From the NCBI GenBank assembly GCA_902766735.1, contig CACXEU010000099.1:1-64000 (forward strand): a stretch of DNA of 64,000 nt, in the 5' to 3' direction. Both the position numbers and the translations under genes were made by a program. Shown piece after piece: positions 1 through 8,455 of the stretch. The notes under the pieces are model-generated. The model ran no database searches. It was not told the origin of the DNA and saw only the letters and a program-made list of their open reading frames with translations. Positions within the stretch are counted from its first letter, which is position 1. The number at the start of each line of letters is the position of its first letter. The stretch is from an uncultured Lachnospiraceae bacterium. Its GTDB lineage: Bacteria; Bacillota; Clostridia; Lachnospirales; Lachnospiraceae.

Positions 1-1
1 A

Positions 2-1290
2 GTTTGAGAGTAGTGTAATTTCATATGGTAGTCAAACAGCATTTTCCGCCGTTTTTCTGATAATCTTGTTTGAGAGTAGTGTAATTTCATATGGTAGTCA
101 AACTAAATATAAACGGTCACATGGTAGAGGTGGGTTTGAGAGTAGTGTAATTTCATATGGTAGTCAAACCAGAGACGCCCCCAAAGGAACGCCCATTGAG
201 TTTGAGAGTAGTGTAATTTCATATGGTAGTCAAACTATTCAGCGTCCTCAAATATCCAATAGTTGTTTGAGAGTAGTGTAATTTCATATGGTAGTCAAAC
301 CATTTCTTGTATGTAATTGGCTACTATCGAGTTTGAGAGTAGTGTAATTTCATATGGTAGTCAAACAATAAACAATCCGTTATAGTGGCCAATCTGGTTT
401 GAGAGTAGTGTAATTTCATATGGTAGTCAAACAAGAACGCAGTCGATGTCGTAGAACTCTTTGTTTGAGAGTAGTGTAATTTCATATGGTAGTCAAACTA
501 GTATTAGGAATGATGAATGATGCAAATGGTTTGAGAGTAGTGTAATTTCATATGGTAGTCAAACTAGATTATACAATTAGAAACAACGAACAGAGTTTGA
601 GAGTAGTGTAATTTCATATGGTAGTCAAACAAGAGGTTTTACTCAACGAGCAGTAGATATGTTTGAGAGTAGTGTAATTTCATATGGTAGTCAAACGTAT
701 TCTTCAACATCTACATATTCCCAATCGTTTGAGAGTAGTGTAATTTCATATGGTAGTCAAACACGAATATTTATGTTCCGGAGATTAGGTTCGTTTGAGA
801 GTAGTGTAATTTCATATGGTAGTCAAACTAACAGATATACATAAACCTCTGTCGTGCTGTTTGAGAGTAGTGTAATTTCATATGGTAGTCAAACCATCAA
901 AACCCTGTTGTTGATACTTCTTTAGTTTGAGAGTAGTGTAATTTCATATGGTAGTCAAACATGGATGATGAATCAATCTATGAATGATATGTTTGAGAGT
1001 AGTGTAATTTCATATGGTAGTCAAACACAGCTCCTTTCAAGGCTACTAATTAATCCGTTTGAGAGTAGTGTAATTTCATATGGTAGTCAAACTTTAGTTC
1101 TGCTTGCGAGAATGCAGGCTCTGTTTGAGAGTAGTGTAATTTCATATGGTAGTCAAACTTCCGGTACAATCAAATTTCGGCTGCGTGTGTTTGAGAGTAG
1201 TGTAATTTCATATGGTAGTCAAACGGAAAGATAAGAGATACTACAAGCTGGGTGGTTTGAGAGTAGTGTAATCTGATGTAAAGAAAGGAA
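2..1290 (+). CRISPR. CRISPR array, type II-like repeat, trailing end
   Basis: There are 19 identical 36-nt repeats starting at 2, 68, 134, 200, 265, 331, 397, 463, 529, 595, 661, 727, 793, 859, 925, 991, 1057, 1123 and 1189. Spacers are unique and 30 nt long (one of 29 nt at 236-264). Repeats begin GTTTGAGAGTAGTG and end GGTAGTCAAAC, so their ends are weakly complementary, as in type II-A repeats. A twentieth repeat at 1255 keeps only its first 18 nt and then decays, which marks the trailer end; leader, cas genes and tracrRNA should lie left of the window. Base 1 belongs to a preceding spacer, so the array continues outside. No cas gene is visible here, so the subtype is inferred from the repeat alone. 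Confidence 0.98.
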
Positions 1291-1448
1291 TAAGAGCAAA
1301 TTTAACTAAAGAGAAAATGACGGTTTTATAAAAGAAAATAAAAGAGTTGTTAAAAGCAAGGACAACCTTCTGGAACCACTAGGATAAAGACTCGTCAAAA
1401 AAACGAAGCAGATAAATGGATCAACAAGGTCTTTAAGTTTAAATATCT
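1274..1448. other. Non-coding stretch between CRISPR trailer and toxin locus
   Basis: No open frame of any length, no ribosome binding site and no strong hairpin is visible. Short frames are broken by several stops, so it may be decayed sequence. The right edge supplies the weak promoter region of the toxin mRNA (TATCTAAT near 1444-1451). Confidence 0.4.
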
Positions 1449-1518
1449 AATGAACTTACTAGGGGAACCGAAGGGGCGGTTGGCTAGCTTCTGAGTTTTA
1501 CGAAAGGAGCCGATGCCA

Positions 1519-1614
1519 ATGGTTACATATGATAATCTTTTTGATTTTGTAATTATGCTTTGTTACGTTATTACTCTCGTGTTAACAATCATCAAATTTA
1601 ACGCAAAAAAGTAA
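1519..1614 (+). CDS. Small hydrophobic holin-like toxin (type I TA)
   Basis: A 31-residue peptide, too short for most gene callers. It begins MVTYDNLFDF, has one membrane-spanning stretch (about residues 6-25) and ends in a basic tail (KFNAKK). The MVTY start, length and layout match the putative holin-like toxin family of Firmicutes, whose members insert in the membrane and are held silent by an antisense RNA. AGGAG at 1505-1509 lies 9 nt before this ATG; the in-frame ATG at 1513 would be only 3 nt away, so 1519 is preferred. The stop codon lies inside the left stem of a bidirectional terminator (1611-1644). Toxicity is inferred from family resemblance, not shown by the sequence. Confidence 0.7.
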   Translation: MVTYDNLFDFVIMLCYVITLVLTIIKFNAKK

Positions 1615-1702
1615 CGCCCTCTCTCTGGTAAAGGTAGGCGTTACTTTTAACAATTATCAAACACCAGAAGCTGGCCGATACCTAGCTTTCGGTTCTCTTG
1701 TT
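1605..1702 (-). ncRNA. Putative antisense RNA antitoxin
   Basis: The minus strand carries a near-consensus promoter: TTGCAA (1732-1737), a 17-nt spacer, then TATAAT (1709-1714). Transcription from about 1702 would run toward the toxin gene and stop at the shared terminator, giving an RNA of roughly 100 nt. It overlaps the 3' end of the toxin mRNA by about 40 nt, the usual layout of TxpA/RatA- and BsrG/SR4-type pairs. It has no usable open frame. The role is inferred from layout. Confidence 0.6.
1611..1648. terminator. Bidirectional terminator shared by toxin and antitoxin RNA
   Basis: GTAACGCC (1611-1618) pairs perfectly with GGCGTTAC (1637-1644). A T run follows on the plus strand (1645-1648) and a six-T run on the minus strand (1605-1610). 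Confidence 0.85.
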
Positions 1703-1708
1703 AAGTTC

Positions 1709-1737
1709 ATTATATAATTCAAGTTGGGATTTTGCAA
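1709..1737 (-). promoter_or_regulatory. Promoter of the antisense RNA
   Basis: TTGCAA, 17-nt spacer and TATAAT on the minus strand. It is much stronger than the matching toxin-side promoter near 1444, as expected when the antitoxin RNA must be in excess. Confidence 0.7.
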
Positions 1738-1906
1738 CTATAAAAAGAGCGCGGGTACAAAACTTAACAAATTGTGTTCGGATAATCAGATTGCATAAAA
1801 TTAAACATCTATATGGGAAATATAATGGCATAATAACTCGAAACAAAACGACTCAAGAAGTGCTTATCGTTGTAGCCACTTCTAACCGCACCCTAAGGAG
1901 GACATT

Positions 1907-2812
1907 ATGAAAAAGATTCTAGTAACCGGAGGAACCGTATTTGTCAGTAAGACCGTGGCAGAATATTTTGCCGCAAGTGACTACGATGTTTACGTATTAA
2001 ACAGAGACACAAAGACACAGATAAAAAATGCAAAACTAATTCGTGCAGACAGAAATGATTTAGGGGATGCCCTAAAGGGAATGCATTTTGATGCGGTATT
2101 GGATGTGACAGCATATACGAAGCAGGATATTTCGGATCTGTTGGATGGACTGGATTCTTTTGATGATTATATTATGGTTAGTTCCAGTGCGGTGTATCCG
2201 GAAACCGGAAAACAGCCGTTTGCGGAAGAAGAACCGGTGGGAGAAAATCGGTTTTGGGGACCATATGGAACGAATAAGATTGAAGCAGAGCAGGAACTGC
2301 AAAGCAGGGTGCCGGGTGCGTACATTTTACGTCCGCCATATTTATATGGAAAATATAATAACGTGTACAGAGAAGCATTCATCTTTGATTGTGCCATGCA
2401 GAAGAGGCCGTTTTATCTTCCAAAGAATGGAGAAATGAAACTGCAGTTTTTCCATGCAAAGGATTTGGCTCGTTTGATGGAAATGATTTTGGAAAAGAAA
2501 CCGGAGCAGCACATTTTCAATGTAGGAAATAAGGAAGCTATTACCGTGAAGGAATGGGTAGAACTTTGCTATGATATTGTTGGAACAAAGTTGGAGACTG
2601 TTCCGGTGCTGGAAGACATCTGGCAGAGAGAATATTTTTGTTTTGCGGATTACGAGTACTATCTGGATGTAACAAAGCAAGATGCATTGCTGGATCAGGT
2701 GGTTCCAATGCGTGAAGGATTAGAAGAAGCTTATGACTGGTATCAGGGTAACCAGCAAGATGTTGGGAAAAGACCGTATCTGGACTTCATTGATCAGCGA
2801 TGGAAAAACTAG
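1907..2812 (+). CDS. NAD-dependent epimerase/dehydratase family protein
   Basis: A 301-residue extended SDR protein that should bind NAD(P) through an N-terminal Rossmann fold (ILVTGGT at residues 4-10) and act on a nucleotide sugar or similar substrate. The usual third glycine of the dinucleotide motif is replaced (GGTVFVSK), as happens in the atypical SDR branch. The catalytic set is visible: SSSAVY near residue 90 and YGTNK (YxxxK) near residue 121. An AAGGAGG site lies 8 nt before the ATG. It stands alone between the toxin locus and a promoter at 2830. The substrate cannot be told from sequence. Confidence 0.85.
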   Translation: MKKILVTGGTVFVSKTVAEYFAASDYDVYVLNRDTKTQIKNAKLIRADRNDLGDALKGMHFDAVLDVTAYTKQDISDLLDGLDSFDDYIMVSSSAVYPETGKQPFAEEEPVGENRFWGPYGTNKIEAEQELQSRVPGAYILRPPYLYGKYNNVYREAFIFDCAMQKRPFYLPKNGEMKLQFFHAKDLARLMEMILEKKPEQHIFNVGNKEAITVKEWVELCYDIVGTKLETVPVLEDIWQREYFCFADYEYYLDVTKQDALLDQVVPMREGLEEAYDWYQGNQQDVGKRPYLDFIDQRWKN

Positions 2813-2829
2813 GAAAACATTATTGAATA

Positions 2830-2858
2830 TTGGATAGAAACACACTCCTTTTTATGAT
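2830..2858 (+). promoter_or_regulatory. Promoter of the LRR surface protein gene
   Basis: TTGGAT (2830-2835), 17-nt spacer, TATGAT (2853-2858), about 80 nt before the start codon at 2937. Confidence 0.55.
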
Positions 2859-2936
2859 AAAATATCAGTATCGATTCATACGTGTTGGACGGAAAAAATA
2901 CGTATAAAAATTGAATATAGAAAGGAGTGTATTTTT

Positions 2937-4928
2937 ATGAAAAAAGCATTACAGTGTCTCCTTACCATAGCACTTTTTTTATTGGTGGGTGGTGTCCTAT
3001 TCCCTTGTGAACGGATTCAGGCAGCGGATACGAAGGCACCGGTGATTGATACCAGCACGATTACGGTCAGTAAAAAGACGATTGGGTTAAAGGAAACAAC
3101 GACGATTTCCGTGAAAATCACGGATGAGTCCAAACTGGCATCGACGACTATTTGGACCATTGGTGTGGGAACTACCGCGGAAAATTTCGGAGGTATTTAT
3201 AATGAAAGCACTGGGAAGTGGGAATTTGAAGTTTCTTCGAATTATTTTGGATTAAATGAGATTCAGAATATACGCGCGGCGGATGTTTATGGAAATATAA
3301 CAGATATTTATAATTCCCATGCCAGAAACTTTATCTGGCCGGAAACACAGAATGAGGATTTAAGCGCTGGTGACTTTACTGTTTCCATTGGGTCTTACAG
3401 CCCGGAAACCACGAAGCCGAATATCTTATGGGACACATTGACTGTGGATAATTCGAAACCAAAGTTGGGACAGACGGTTTATTATAAAGTGAAGGTTAAT
3501 GACAGTTCACCGATTGCCTATACCTACATTTATTATGCTTATGTATCTGCACAGCTTACCAGTAGAGGCGTTTATAATTCCTCTACCGGATACTATGAAT
3601 TTCAGGTGGACTGCACCACTTATGGAGAATATCAGCCGTTGGTGCTGATTGCGGAGGATGCATTTGGGAATAAAGCCATTTATGCAGATCGAAGCCAGAC
3701 TATGTATGAAAAATATCCGCATAGCATTCCGAATGAGGCGATTGAACATAGTATGAAAGCGGCTAATATAAAAGTGCAAGGTGGTGCCAATGACAGAACA
3801 CCACCGAGACTGGATTTATCCTCTTTCCAGATTGAAAAATTATACTTAACGACAGGAGAATATACATATCTTTCTTTCAAAGCCTATGATGAAAGTGGAA
3901 TCAATGTAATGAATAGTGACATATGGCATGGCGGTATGGCAGGTGATGGTGCGGCATCCATTTCAGAGTATGACAAGAAAACAGGGCGATATCGTGTACT
4001 TGTGGGATCGGGCTTTTATGGAACGCATCAGATTTACGAAATGAGCTTGTGTGACGTTTGTGGAAACAAGATTTTCTATGTGGATTCAGACTCGGAAATC
4101 TTTAAGAGGCAGAATGGATTTATACCGGAAGGCGAGTATAAAAAGGTAAGTCTTGCTGCTACCACATATTATGTGGGATTGGAAAATAGGAAGACCGGAA
4201 CTTTCATATCAAACTCCACGATGGATAAAACTTCCCGGTTAAATGTAAATGAACTGGATGAAACGGGAAGAGTCTTTAATCAGCTTTCCCAGAATGGATA
4301 CAATGTTAAGGGATTCTTCGAGGTGAAGGTAAAGGGAAAATGTGATATGACCAAAGAAGATTCTAAGGTTTGTTTTAAGGCACCGGAAGGATTTGAGAAC
4401 GGTGATAAACTTAGAATCAGACATTTGCTTTCTAATGGAACTGTTCAGACTCAGGATGCAGTAGTTCGTAAGGGAAAGGTTTGCATTGATGTAAAGGAAT
4501 TCTCGCCATTTATGGTAGAGGTTGAGAAAGGGCAGGATAAGAACCTGTTTACCAAGAAGGGAATCACCTACCAGGTAATTAGTAAGAAGGCAGTAAAAGT
4601 AGTAGGTGTGAAGAATAAAAAAATCAAGGCGGCAGATATTCCTGCCACAGTGAAAGCCTTTGGAAAGAAATATAAGGTCGCAAGGATTGAAAAAGAGGCC
4701 TTCATAAAATTAAAAAAACTGAAAAAAGTGACTATTGGAAAGAATATTTCGCAAATTGGAAGTAAGGCATTTTATCAGTGTAAGAAACTGAAGAAGATTA
4801 TCTTTAAGACGAAAAAATTAAGCAAAGGAAAGGTTGGAAAAGGAGTTTTCAAAGGAATATCTAAAAAAGTGAAGATAGAAGCTCCGAAAGGAAAAGAAAA
4901 AAGTTATCGCAAGTTCCTAAAGAAATAA
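2937..4928 (+). CDS. Secreted protein with three beta-type repeats and BspA-like LRR tail
   Basis: 663 residues. A signal peptide (1 to about 30) is followed by three divergent units of roughly 100 residues. Each has a D/N-S-P or E-S-G-I turn, a Y(N/D)xxTGxYxFxV core and a DxxGN(x)xxY ending, which suggests tandem Ig-like or bacterial cadherin-like domains. The tail (about 570-663) is very lysine-rich and holds leucine-rich repeats of the LRR_5/BspA type (IEKEAFIKLKKLKKVTIG). Such proteins are usually adhesins or cell-wall-associated in Lachnospiraceae. No LPxTG motif is present, so surface retention may rely on the basic tail. It is flanked by its own promoter and terminator, so probably monocistronic. 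Confidence 0.75.
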   Translation: MKKALQCLLTIALFLLVGGVLFPCERIQAADTKAPVIDTSTITVSKKTIGLKETTTISVKITDESKLASTTIWTIGVGTTAENFGGIYNESTGKWEFEVSSNYFGLNEIQNIRAADVYGNITDIYNSHARNFIWPETQNEDLSAGDFTVSIGSYSPETTKPNILWDTLTVDNSKPKLGQTVYYKVKVNDSSPIAYTYIYYAYVSAQLTSRGVYNSSTGYYEFQVDCTTYGEYQPLVLIAEDAFGNKAIYADRSQTMYEKYPHSIPNEAIEHSMKAANIKVQGGANDRTPPRLDLSSFQIEKLYLTTGEYTYLSFKAYDESGINVMNSDIWHGGMAGDGAASISEYDKKTGRYRVLVGSGFYGTHQIYEMSLCDVCGNKIFYVDSDSEIFKRQNGFIPEGEYKKVSLAATTYYVGLENRKTGTFISNSTMDKTSRLNVNELDETGRVFNQLSQNGYNVKGFFEVKVKGKCDMTKEDSKVCFKAPEGFENGDKLRIRHLLSNGTVQTQDAVVRKGKVCIDVKEFSPFMVEVEKGQDKNLFTKKGITYQVISKKAVKVVGVKNKKIKAADIPATVKAFGKKYKVARIEKEAFIKLKKLKKVTIGKNISQIGSKAFYQCKKLKKIIFKTKKLSKGKVGKGVFKGISKKVKIEAPKGKEKSYRKFLKK

Positions 4929-4942
4929 GAACTTCAGAGATG

Positions 4943-4975
4943 GGATACGATTTCGTAAGAGGTCGTATCCTTTTT
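4943..4975 (+). terminator. Intrinsic terminator after the LRR protein gene
   Basis: GGATACGA (4943-4950) pairs with TCGTATCC (4963-4970), followed by five T. Confidence 0.85.
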
Positions 4976-5000
4976 CTGCGTTCCATGCTTTAGGAAACTG

Positions 5001-5009
5001 TGTTATAAT
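5001..5009 (+). promoter_or_regulatory. Extended -10 promoter before the NYN gene
   Basis: TGTTATAAT is an extended -10 (TGnTATAAT). No good -35 is visible at 17 nt, which fits an extended -10 promoter. Confidence 0.5.
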
Positions 5010-5053
5010 GAAAAAGGATTGTGAACGACAATAAGGACCGATAGGAGAGGATT

Positions 5054-5992
5054 ATGTCAGATAAACGAATTGCGTTATTGATTGACGCGGAAAATACTAG
5101 TTATCACTATATCGAAGATATTTTAAAGGAAATCAATGAGTACGGAACTGTAACATATAAAAGAATGTACGGAAATTTCACAGATGATTCCTTAAAACCA
5201 TGGAATGATGTGGCAGTAAAGCATGCTATTGTACAGATTCATCAGCCTCGTTATTCCAGTGCGAAAAATGCATCTGATATTATGTTGGTGATTGATGCCA
5301 TGGATATTCTGTATGATGGAAAGGTCGAAGGTTTCTGCATTGTTTCCAGTGACAGTGATTTTACCAGATTGGTGAACCGTTTGCGTGAATCAGGAATGGA
5401 AGTCATCGGAATGGGAAAGGGAAATGCTTCGAAGGCATTGAAGGCAGCTTGTACTACTTATAAAAATGTAGAAATATTACAGGATAATAATTCCGGCGTG
5501 GGTGAAGCGGATGCTTCTGAGGATGAGAATAAGTCAAAGAAAGCTGACATTACGTCCATTGTGGAATTAACCGGGTACATTGAAGACATTATCAGTAAGA
5601 ATGAAAATGCCGGAAAGGAAACCGGATTAGGAGAAATCGGTAGTCGACTGAACAAGGCATACTCCGATTTTGATGTTCGAAACTATGGATATAAGTCTCT
5701 TTCCACCTTCGTGGAAGATATGAATCGCTTTGAAGTGAAGAAGGAAGGAAAAAGTACATATGTAACGAAGGCGGATCTGAAGGTTTCGAAACGGGACATC
5801 GAGAAGTTTATCCGAAAGAAAGTGGATGTAGAACCGATGCATCTCGGAGCAATGGGACAGGAAGTTCATAACCAGTTTGAAAACTTTAACGTGAAAGACT
5901 ATGGTTATTCGAAGTTTGAAAGTTTCATAAAGAGCATGCAAGGTGTTGAGGTAAAAAAGAAAAAACTACAGAAGTATGTAAGAAAGAAATGA
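5054..5992 (+). CDS. NYN-domain protein with two LOTUS/OST-HTH domains
   Basis: 312 residues. The first ~145 residues form a NYN/PIN-like RNase domain of the LabA type: IALLIDAEN at the start, DIMLVIDAMD in the middle and CIVSSDSDF, supplying the conserved acidic residues for metal binding. Two OST-HTH/LOTUS domains follow (about 172-235 and 247-310), each ending in a basic EVKK(K/E)GK-like strand; LOTUS domains bind RNA. The combination is widespread in bacteria and is thought to process or turn over RNA, but its target is unknown. The GH16 gene follows almost directly, so the two may be co-transcribed. Confidence 0.85.
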   Translation: MSDKRIALLIDAENTSYHYIEDILKEINEYGTVTYKRMYGNFTDDSLKPWNDVAVKHAIVQIHQPRYSSAKNASDIMLVIDAMDILYDGKVEGFCIVSSDSDFTRLVNRLRESGMEVIGMGKGNASKALKAACTTYKNVEILQDNNSGVGEADASEDENKSKKADITSIVELTGYIEDIISKNENAGKETGLGEIGSRLNKAYSDFDVRNYGYKSLSTFVEDMNRFEVKKEGKSTYVTKADLKVSKRDIEKFIRKKVDVEPMHLGAMGQEVHNQFENFNVKDYGYSKFESFIKSMQGVEVKKKKLQKYVRKK

Positions 5993-6006
5993 TTAAAGGA
6001 GGAAAA

Positions 6007-7332
6007 ATGAAAGGGTTAGACAAATTAATTAAGGGAACACTAATGGTGGCTGTCGCTACATTGGCAGTGACAATACCGGCAAAAGCAGCCGGTTCCACAC
6101 AATATAAGTTGGTGTGGAGTGATGAGTTCGATGGAACAACATTGGACGAGAAAAATTGGAATTACAATATAGGTAATGGAAACTGGGGATGGGGAAATGG
6201 TGAATATGAAAATTACACAGATGATGAAAAGAATATCAAGGTGGAAAACGGATTGCTTGTAATTACTCCAAGAGCTGAAAAGAACGGAGAGGGAAAGACA
6301 GAATATACATCCGGAAGAATTAACTCCAGTGGAAAAGTTTCTATAAAATATGGAAAAATTGAAGCAAGAATTAAGTTGCCGGATGAAGTAGGTCTTTGGC
6401 CGGCATTTTGGATGTTGGGTCAGAATCAGCCGAAAGGATGGCCTTATTGTGGCGAGATTGATATTCTGGAAAATTGGAATAAAGGAAAATTCGCACAGAG
6501 CGCCTTACACTATGAGAATGAATCAAATCGTCCGGGAAAGGATACCTGTCTTGTGGGATCCACATCTTTAGAAAATAAGACGCAGTGGCATATTTATGGT
6601 ATGAATTGGACACCGGAGAAAATTGAATTTTCTTTAGATAATAAAATATTCAAAAAATTTGATATTACAAGTAAGGATCGTTCTGAACTGCGGGAGGATG
6701 AGTATTATTTCATTATTAATTGTGCGATTGGCGGAACACTTCCGGGAATCGGACCGGAAGAAAGCTTTGAATCTGCACAAATGTTTGTAGATTACGTTCG
6801 TGTATATCAGAGAGAATGTGACCACGGAACGGCGAAGTTTGAATCCAATGATATGAATCAGGTTCCGGCTTGCACAGTTACCTATAAGAACTTAGGAGCA
6901 GTTGTCTCTACCCAGAAACTTCAGAGTGGTGAGACGGCATCCCTTCCGACAGTTAAAAGAGCAAAATATAAGTTTGGTGGATGGATTAACGCAACCACGA
7001 AAGGGAAAGTAAATGCTTCCAGCAGATTTTATTCAGATACAACAGTTGAAGCAAAGTGGGAAAAGATTCGCCTAAAGAAAGCTAAAATTACTTCTACCAA
7101 GCAGAAATATAAGAAGGCAATTTCTTTAAAATTCAAGGTAAAAGGAAAATATGATGGCTTTCAGGTTAAGGCCGGAAAGAAAACGGCTAAGACAGAGTCA
7201 AAAAGAATTTTAATTCCAAAATTCAAGTCAGGAAAGACTTATAAAGTTAAAGTTCGTGCCTACGCAATTGACTCCACTGGGAAGATAAGATATGGAAAAT
7301 GGAGTAAGACAAAAAAGATAAAAGTAAAATAA
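6007..7332 (+). CDS. Secreted GH16 endo-beta-glucanase
   Basis: 441 residues. Signal peptide 1-27, then a family 16 glycoside hydrolase domain (about 30-265) with the diagnostic EIDILENW: nucleophile E150, D152 and acid/base E155. Family members with this opening (WSDEFDGTTLDEKNWNY) are mostly laminarinase-like beta-1,3(-1,4)-glucanases. A short InlB-type beta repeat (about 285-350) and a lysine-rich fibronectin-like tail follow, likely for wall association. The start at 6007 is chosen because AGGAGG (5997-6002) precedes it; an ATG at 5989 overlaps the previous gene and has no site. It may supply beta-glucan cleavage to the fungal-wall-type system at 48-64 kb. Confidence 0.9.
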   Translation: MKGLDKLIKGTLMVAVATLAVTIPAKAAGSTQYKLVWSDEFDGTTLDEKNWNYNIGNGNWGWGNGEYENYTDDEKNIKVENGLLVITPRAEKNGEGKTEYTSGRINSSGKVSIKYGKIEARIKLPDEVGLWPAFWMLGQNQPKGWPYCGEIDILENWNKGKFAQSALHYENESNRPGKDTCLVGSTSLENKTQWHIYGMNWTPEKIEFSLDNKIFKKFDITSKDRSELREDEYYFIINCAIGGTLPGIGPEESFESAQMFVDYVRVYQRECDHGTAKFESNDMNQVPACTVTYKNLGAVVSTQKLQSGETASLPTVKRAKYKFGGWINATTKGKVNASSRFYSDTTVEAKWEKIRLKKAKITSTKQKYKKAISLKFKVKGKYDGFQVKAGKKTAKTESKRILIPKFKSGKTYKVKVRAYAIDSTGKIRYGKWSKTKKIKVK

Positions 7333-7334
7333 TG

Positions 7335-7363
7335 TTGGCATTCCTTGAAAAATCGGGTATACT
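7335..7363 (+). promoter_or_regulatory. Promoter of fba
   Basis: TTGGCA, 17-nt spacer, TATACT, ending 43 nt before the ATG. Confidence 0.65.
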
Positions 7364-7406
7364 AGTTATGTTTGAGATTAATTTTTAAATTTTATGGAGG
7401 TACATT

Positions 7407-8270
7407 ATGTTAGTATCAGCTAAAGAAATGTTAGACAAGGCAAAAGCAGGACACTATGCTGTAGGTCAGTTTAATATTAACAACCTTGAATGGACAAAAT
7501 CCATTCTTTTAACAGCACAGGAATTAAACAGCCCTGTAATCTTAGGTGTGTCTGAAGGCGCTGGAAAGTATATGACAGGATTTAAGACAGTAGCAGCTAT
7601 GGTAAAGGCTATGGATGAAGAATTAGGAATCACAGTTCCTGTAGCACTTCACTTAGACCATGGTACATACGAAGGATGCTACGCTTGTATTAAGGCTGGA
7701 TTTACATCAATCATGTTTGATGGTTCTCATTATCCAATCGAAGAAAATATTGCAAAGACTCAGGAATTAGTAAACGTTGCTCATGCTTTAGGATTATCTA
7801 TCGAAGCAGAAGTTGGTTCTATTGGTGGTGAAGAAGATGGAGTTATCGGTAAGGGTGAATGTGCAGATCCTGATGAATGTAAGGCAGTAGCAGACCTTGG
7901 TGTTGATATGCTTGCAGCAGGTATTGGTAACATTCATGGTAAGTACCCAGAAAACTGGGAAGGACTTAGCTTCGAAACATTAGATGCTATTCAGCAGAAG
8001 ACAGGTCTTATGCCATTAGTTCTTCATGGTGGTACAGGAATCCCTGAAGATATGATTAAGAAAGCAATCGACCTTGGAGTATCTAAGATTAATGTTAACA
8101 CTGAATGTCAGTTAGCATTCCAGGAAGCTACAAGAAAATATGTAGAAGCTGGAAAAGACTTAGAAGGAAAGGGATTTGACCCTAGAAAACTTCTTGCTCC
8201 AGGTGCTGAAGCAATCAAGGCTACAGTAAAAGAAAAAATGGAATTATTCGGTTCAGTAAACAAGGCGTAA
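7407..8270 (+). CDS. fba: Class II fructose-bisphosphate aldolase
   Basis: 287 residues, the normal length for the short class II aldolases. It splits fructose 1,6-bisphosphate into dihydroxyacetone phosphate and glyceraldehyde 3-phosphate in glycolysis. Zinc and substrate motifs are present: LHLDHG near residue 80, FDGSHYP, IHGKYPENW and LHGGTGIPED. Codon use is strongly biased to TTA, GCA and ACA compared with neighbours, typical of a very highly expressed gene. It has its own promoter and strong terminator. A tagatose-bisphosphate aldolase is the alternative within the same family, but the single-copy, highly expressed layout favours the glycolytic enzyme. Confidence 0.93.
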   Translation: MLVSAKEMLDKAKAGHYAVGQFNINNLEWTKSILLTAQELNSPVILGVSEGAGKYMTGFKTVAAMVKAMDEELGITVPVALHLDHGTYEGCYACIKAGFTSIMFDGSHYPIEENIAKTQELVNVAHALGLSIEAEVGSIGGEEDGVIGKGECADPDECKAVADLGVDMLAAGIGNIHGKYPENWEGLSFETLDAIQQKTGLMPLVLHGGTGIPEDMIKKAIDLGVSKINVNTECQLAFQEATRKYVEAGKDLEGKGFDPRKLLAPGAEAIKATVKEKMELFGSVNKA

Positions 8271-8288
8271 GTCATACAGAAGCGATAT

Positions 8289-8317
8289 CCCCTCGGTGTA
8301 AAAGCCGAGGGGTTTTT
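8289..8317 (+). terminator. Intrinsic terminator of fba
   Basis: CCCCTCGG (8289-8296) pairs with CCGAGGGG (8305-8312), followed by five T. Confidence 0.95.
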
Positions 8318-8378
8318 GATTTATTATTTAGAACTACTGATCCGTGGAGAATTCTTTATCCGCTCTGCACAACAAAAC

Positions 8379-8407
8379 TTGATAAATTTAGGGGAAATCA
8401 TTATACT
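8379..8407 (+). promoter_or_regulatory. Promoter of the sortase gene
   Basis: TTGATA, 17-nt spacer, TATACT, about 50 nt before the sortase start. Confidence 0.65.
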
Positions 8408-8455
8408 ATGTTATAGTGTGGCAAACTGCCACGATTATGATAAGTGAGAATTAGA

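Larger units (their letters stand above)
1449..1711. repeat. Long imperfect inverted repeat enclosing the toxin-antitoxin locus
   Basis: The left arm (1449-1492) begins AATGAACTTA, carries GAACCGAA in the middle and ends AGCTTCT. The reverse complement of the right arm (1666-1711) shows the same order: AATGAACTTA, GAACCGAA, then AGCTTCT. The two convergent transcripts therefore start with nearly the same 5' sequence, including the -10 region. A transcript reading through both arms would fold back on itself over about 45 nt. Each arm also has its own small hairpin (AACCG/CGGTT on the left, CCGA/TCGG in the right-arm transcript). Confidence 0.75.

Noticed and set aside
66-1234. Open frames with a repeated FESSVISYGSQT peptide
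   Set aside because: These are read-through of the CRISPR repeat, whose 66-nt period keeps the frame; there is no ribosome site and no real protein.
1255-1614. A CreTA-like CRISPR-regulated toxin using the decayed repeat as guide RNA
   Set aside because: The decayed repeat keeps only its 5' half and is not followed by an obvious match to the toxin promoter. A dedicated antisense promoter explains toxin control better. It remains only a possibility.
1698-1910. 70-codon frame upstream of the epimerase
   Set aside because: It starts inside the antisense RNA promoter arm, has no ribosome site and overlaps the next start; composition is unlike coding sequence.
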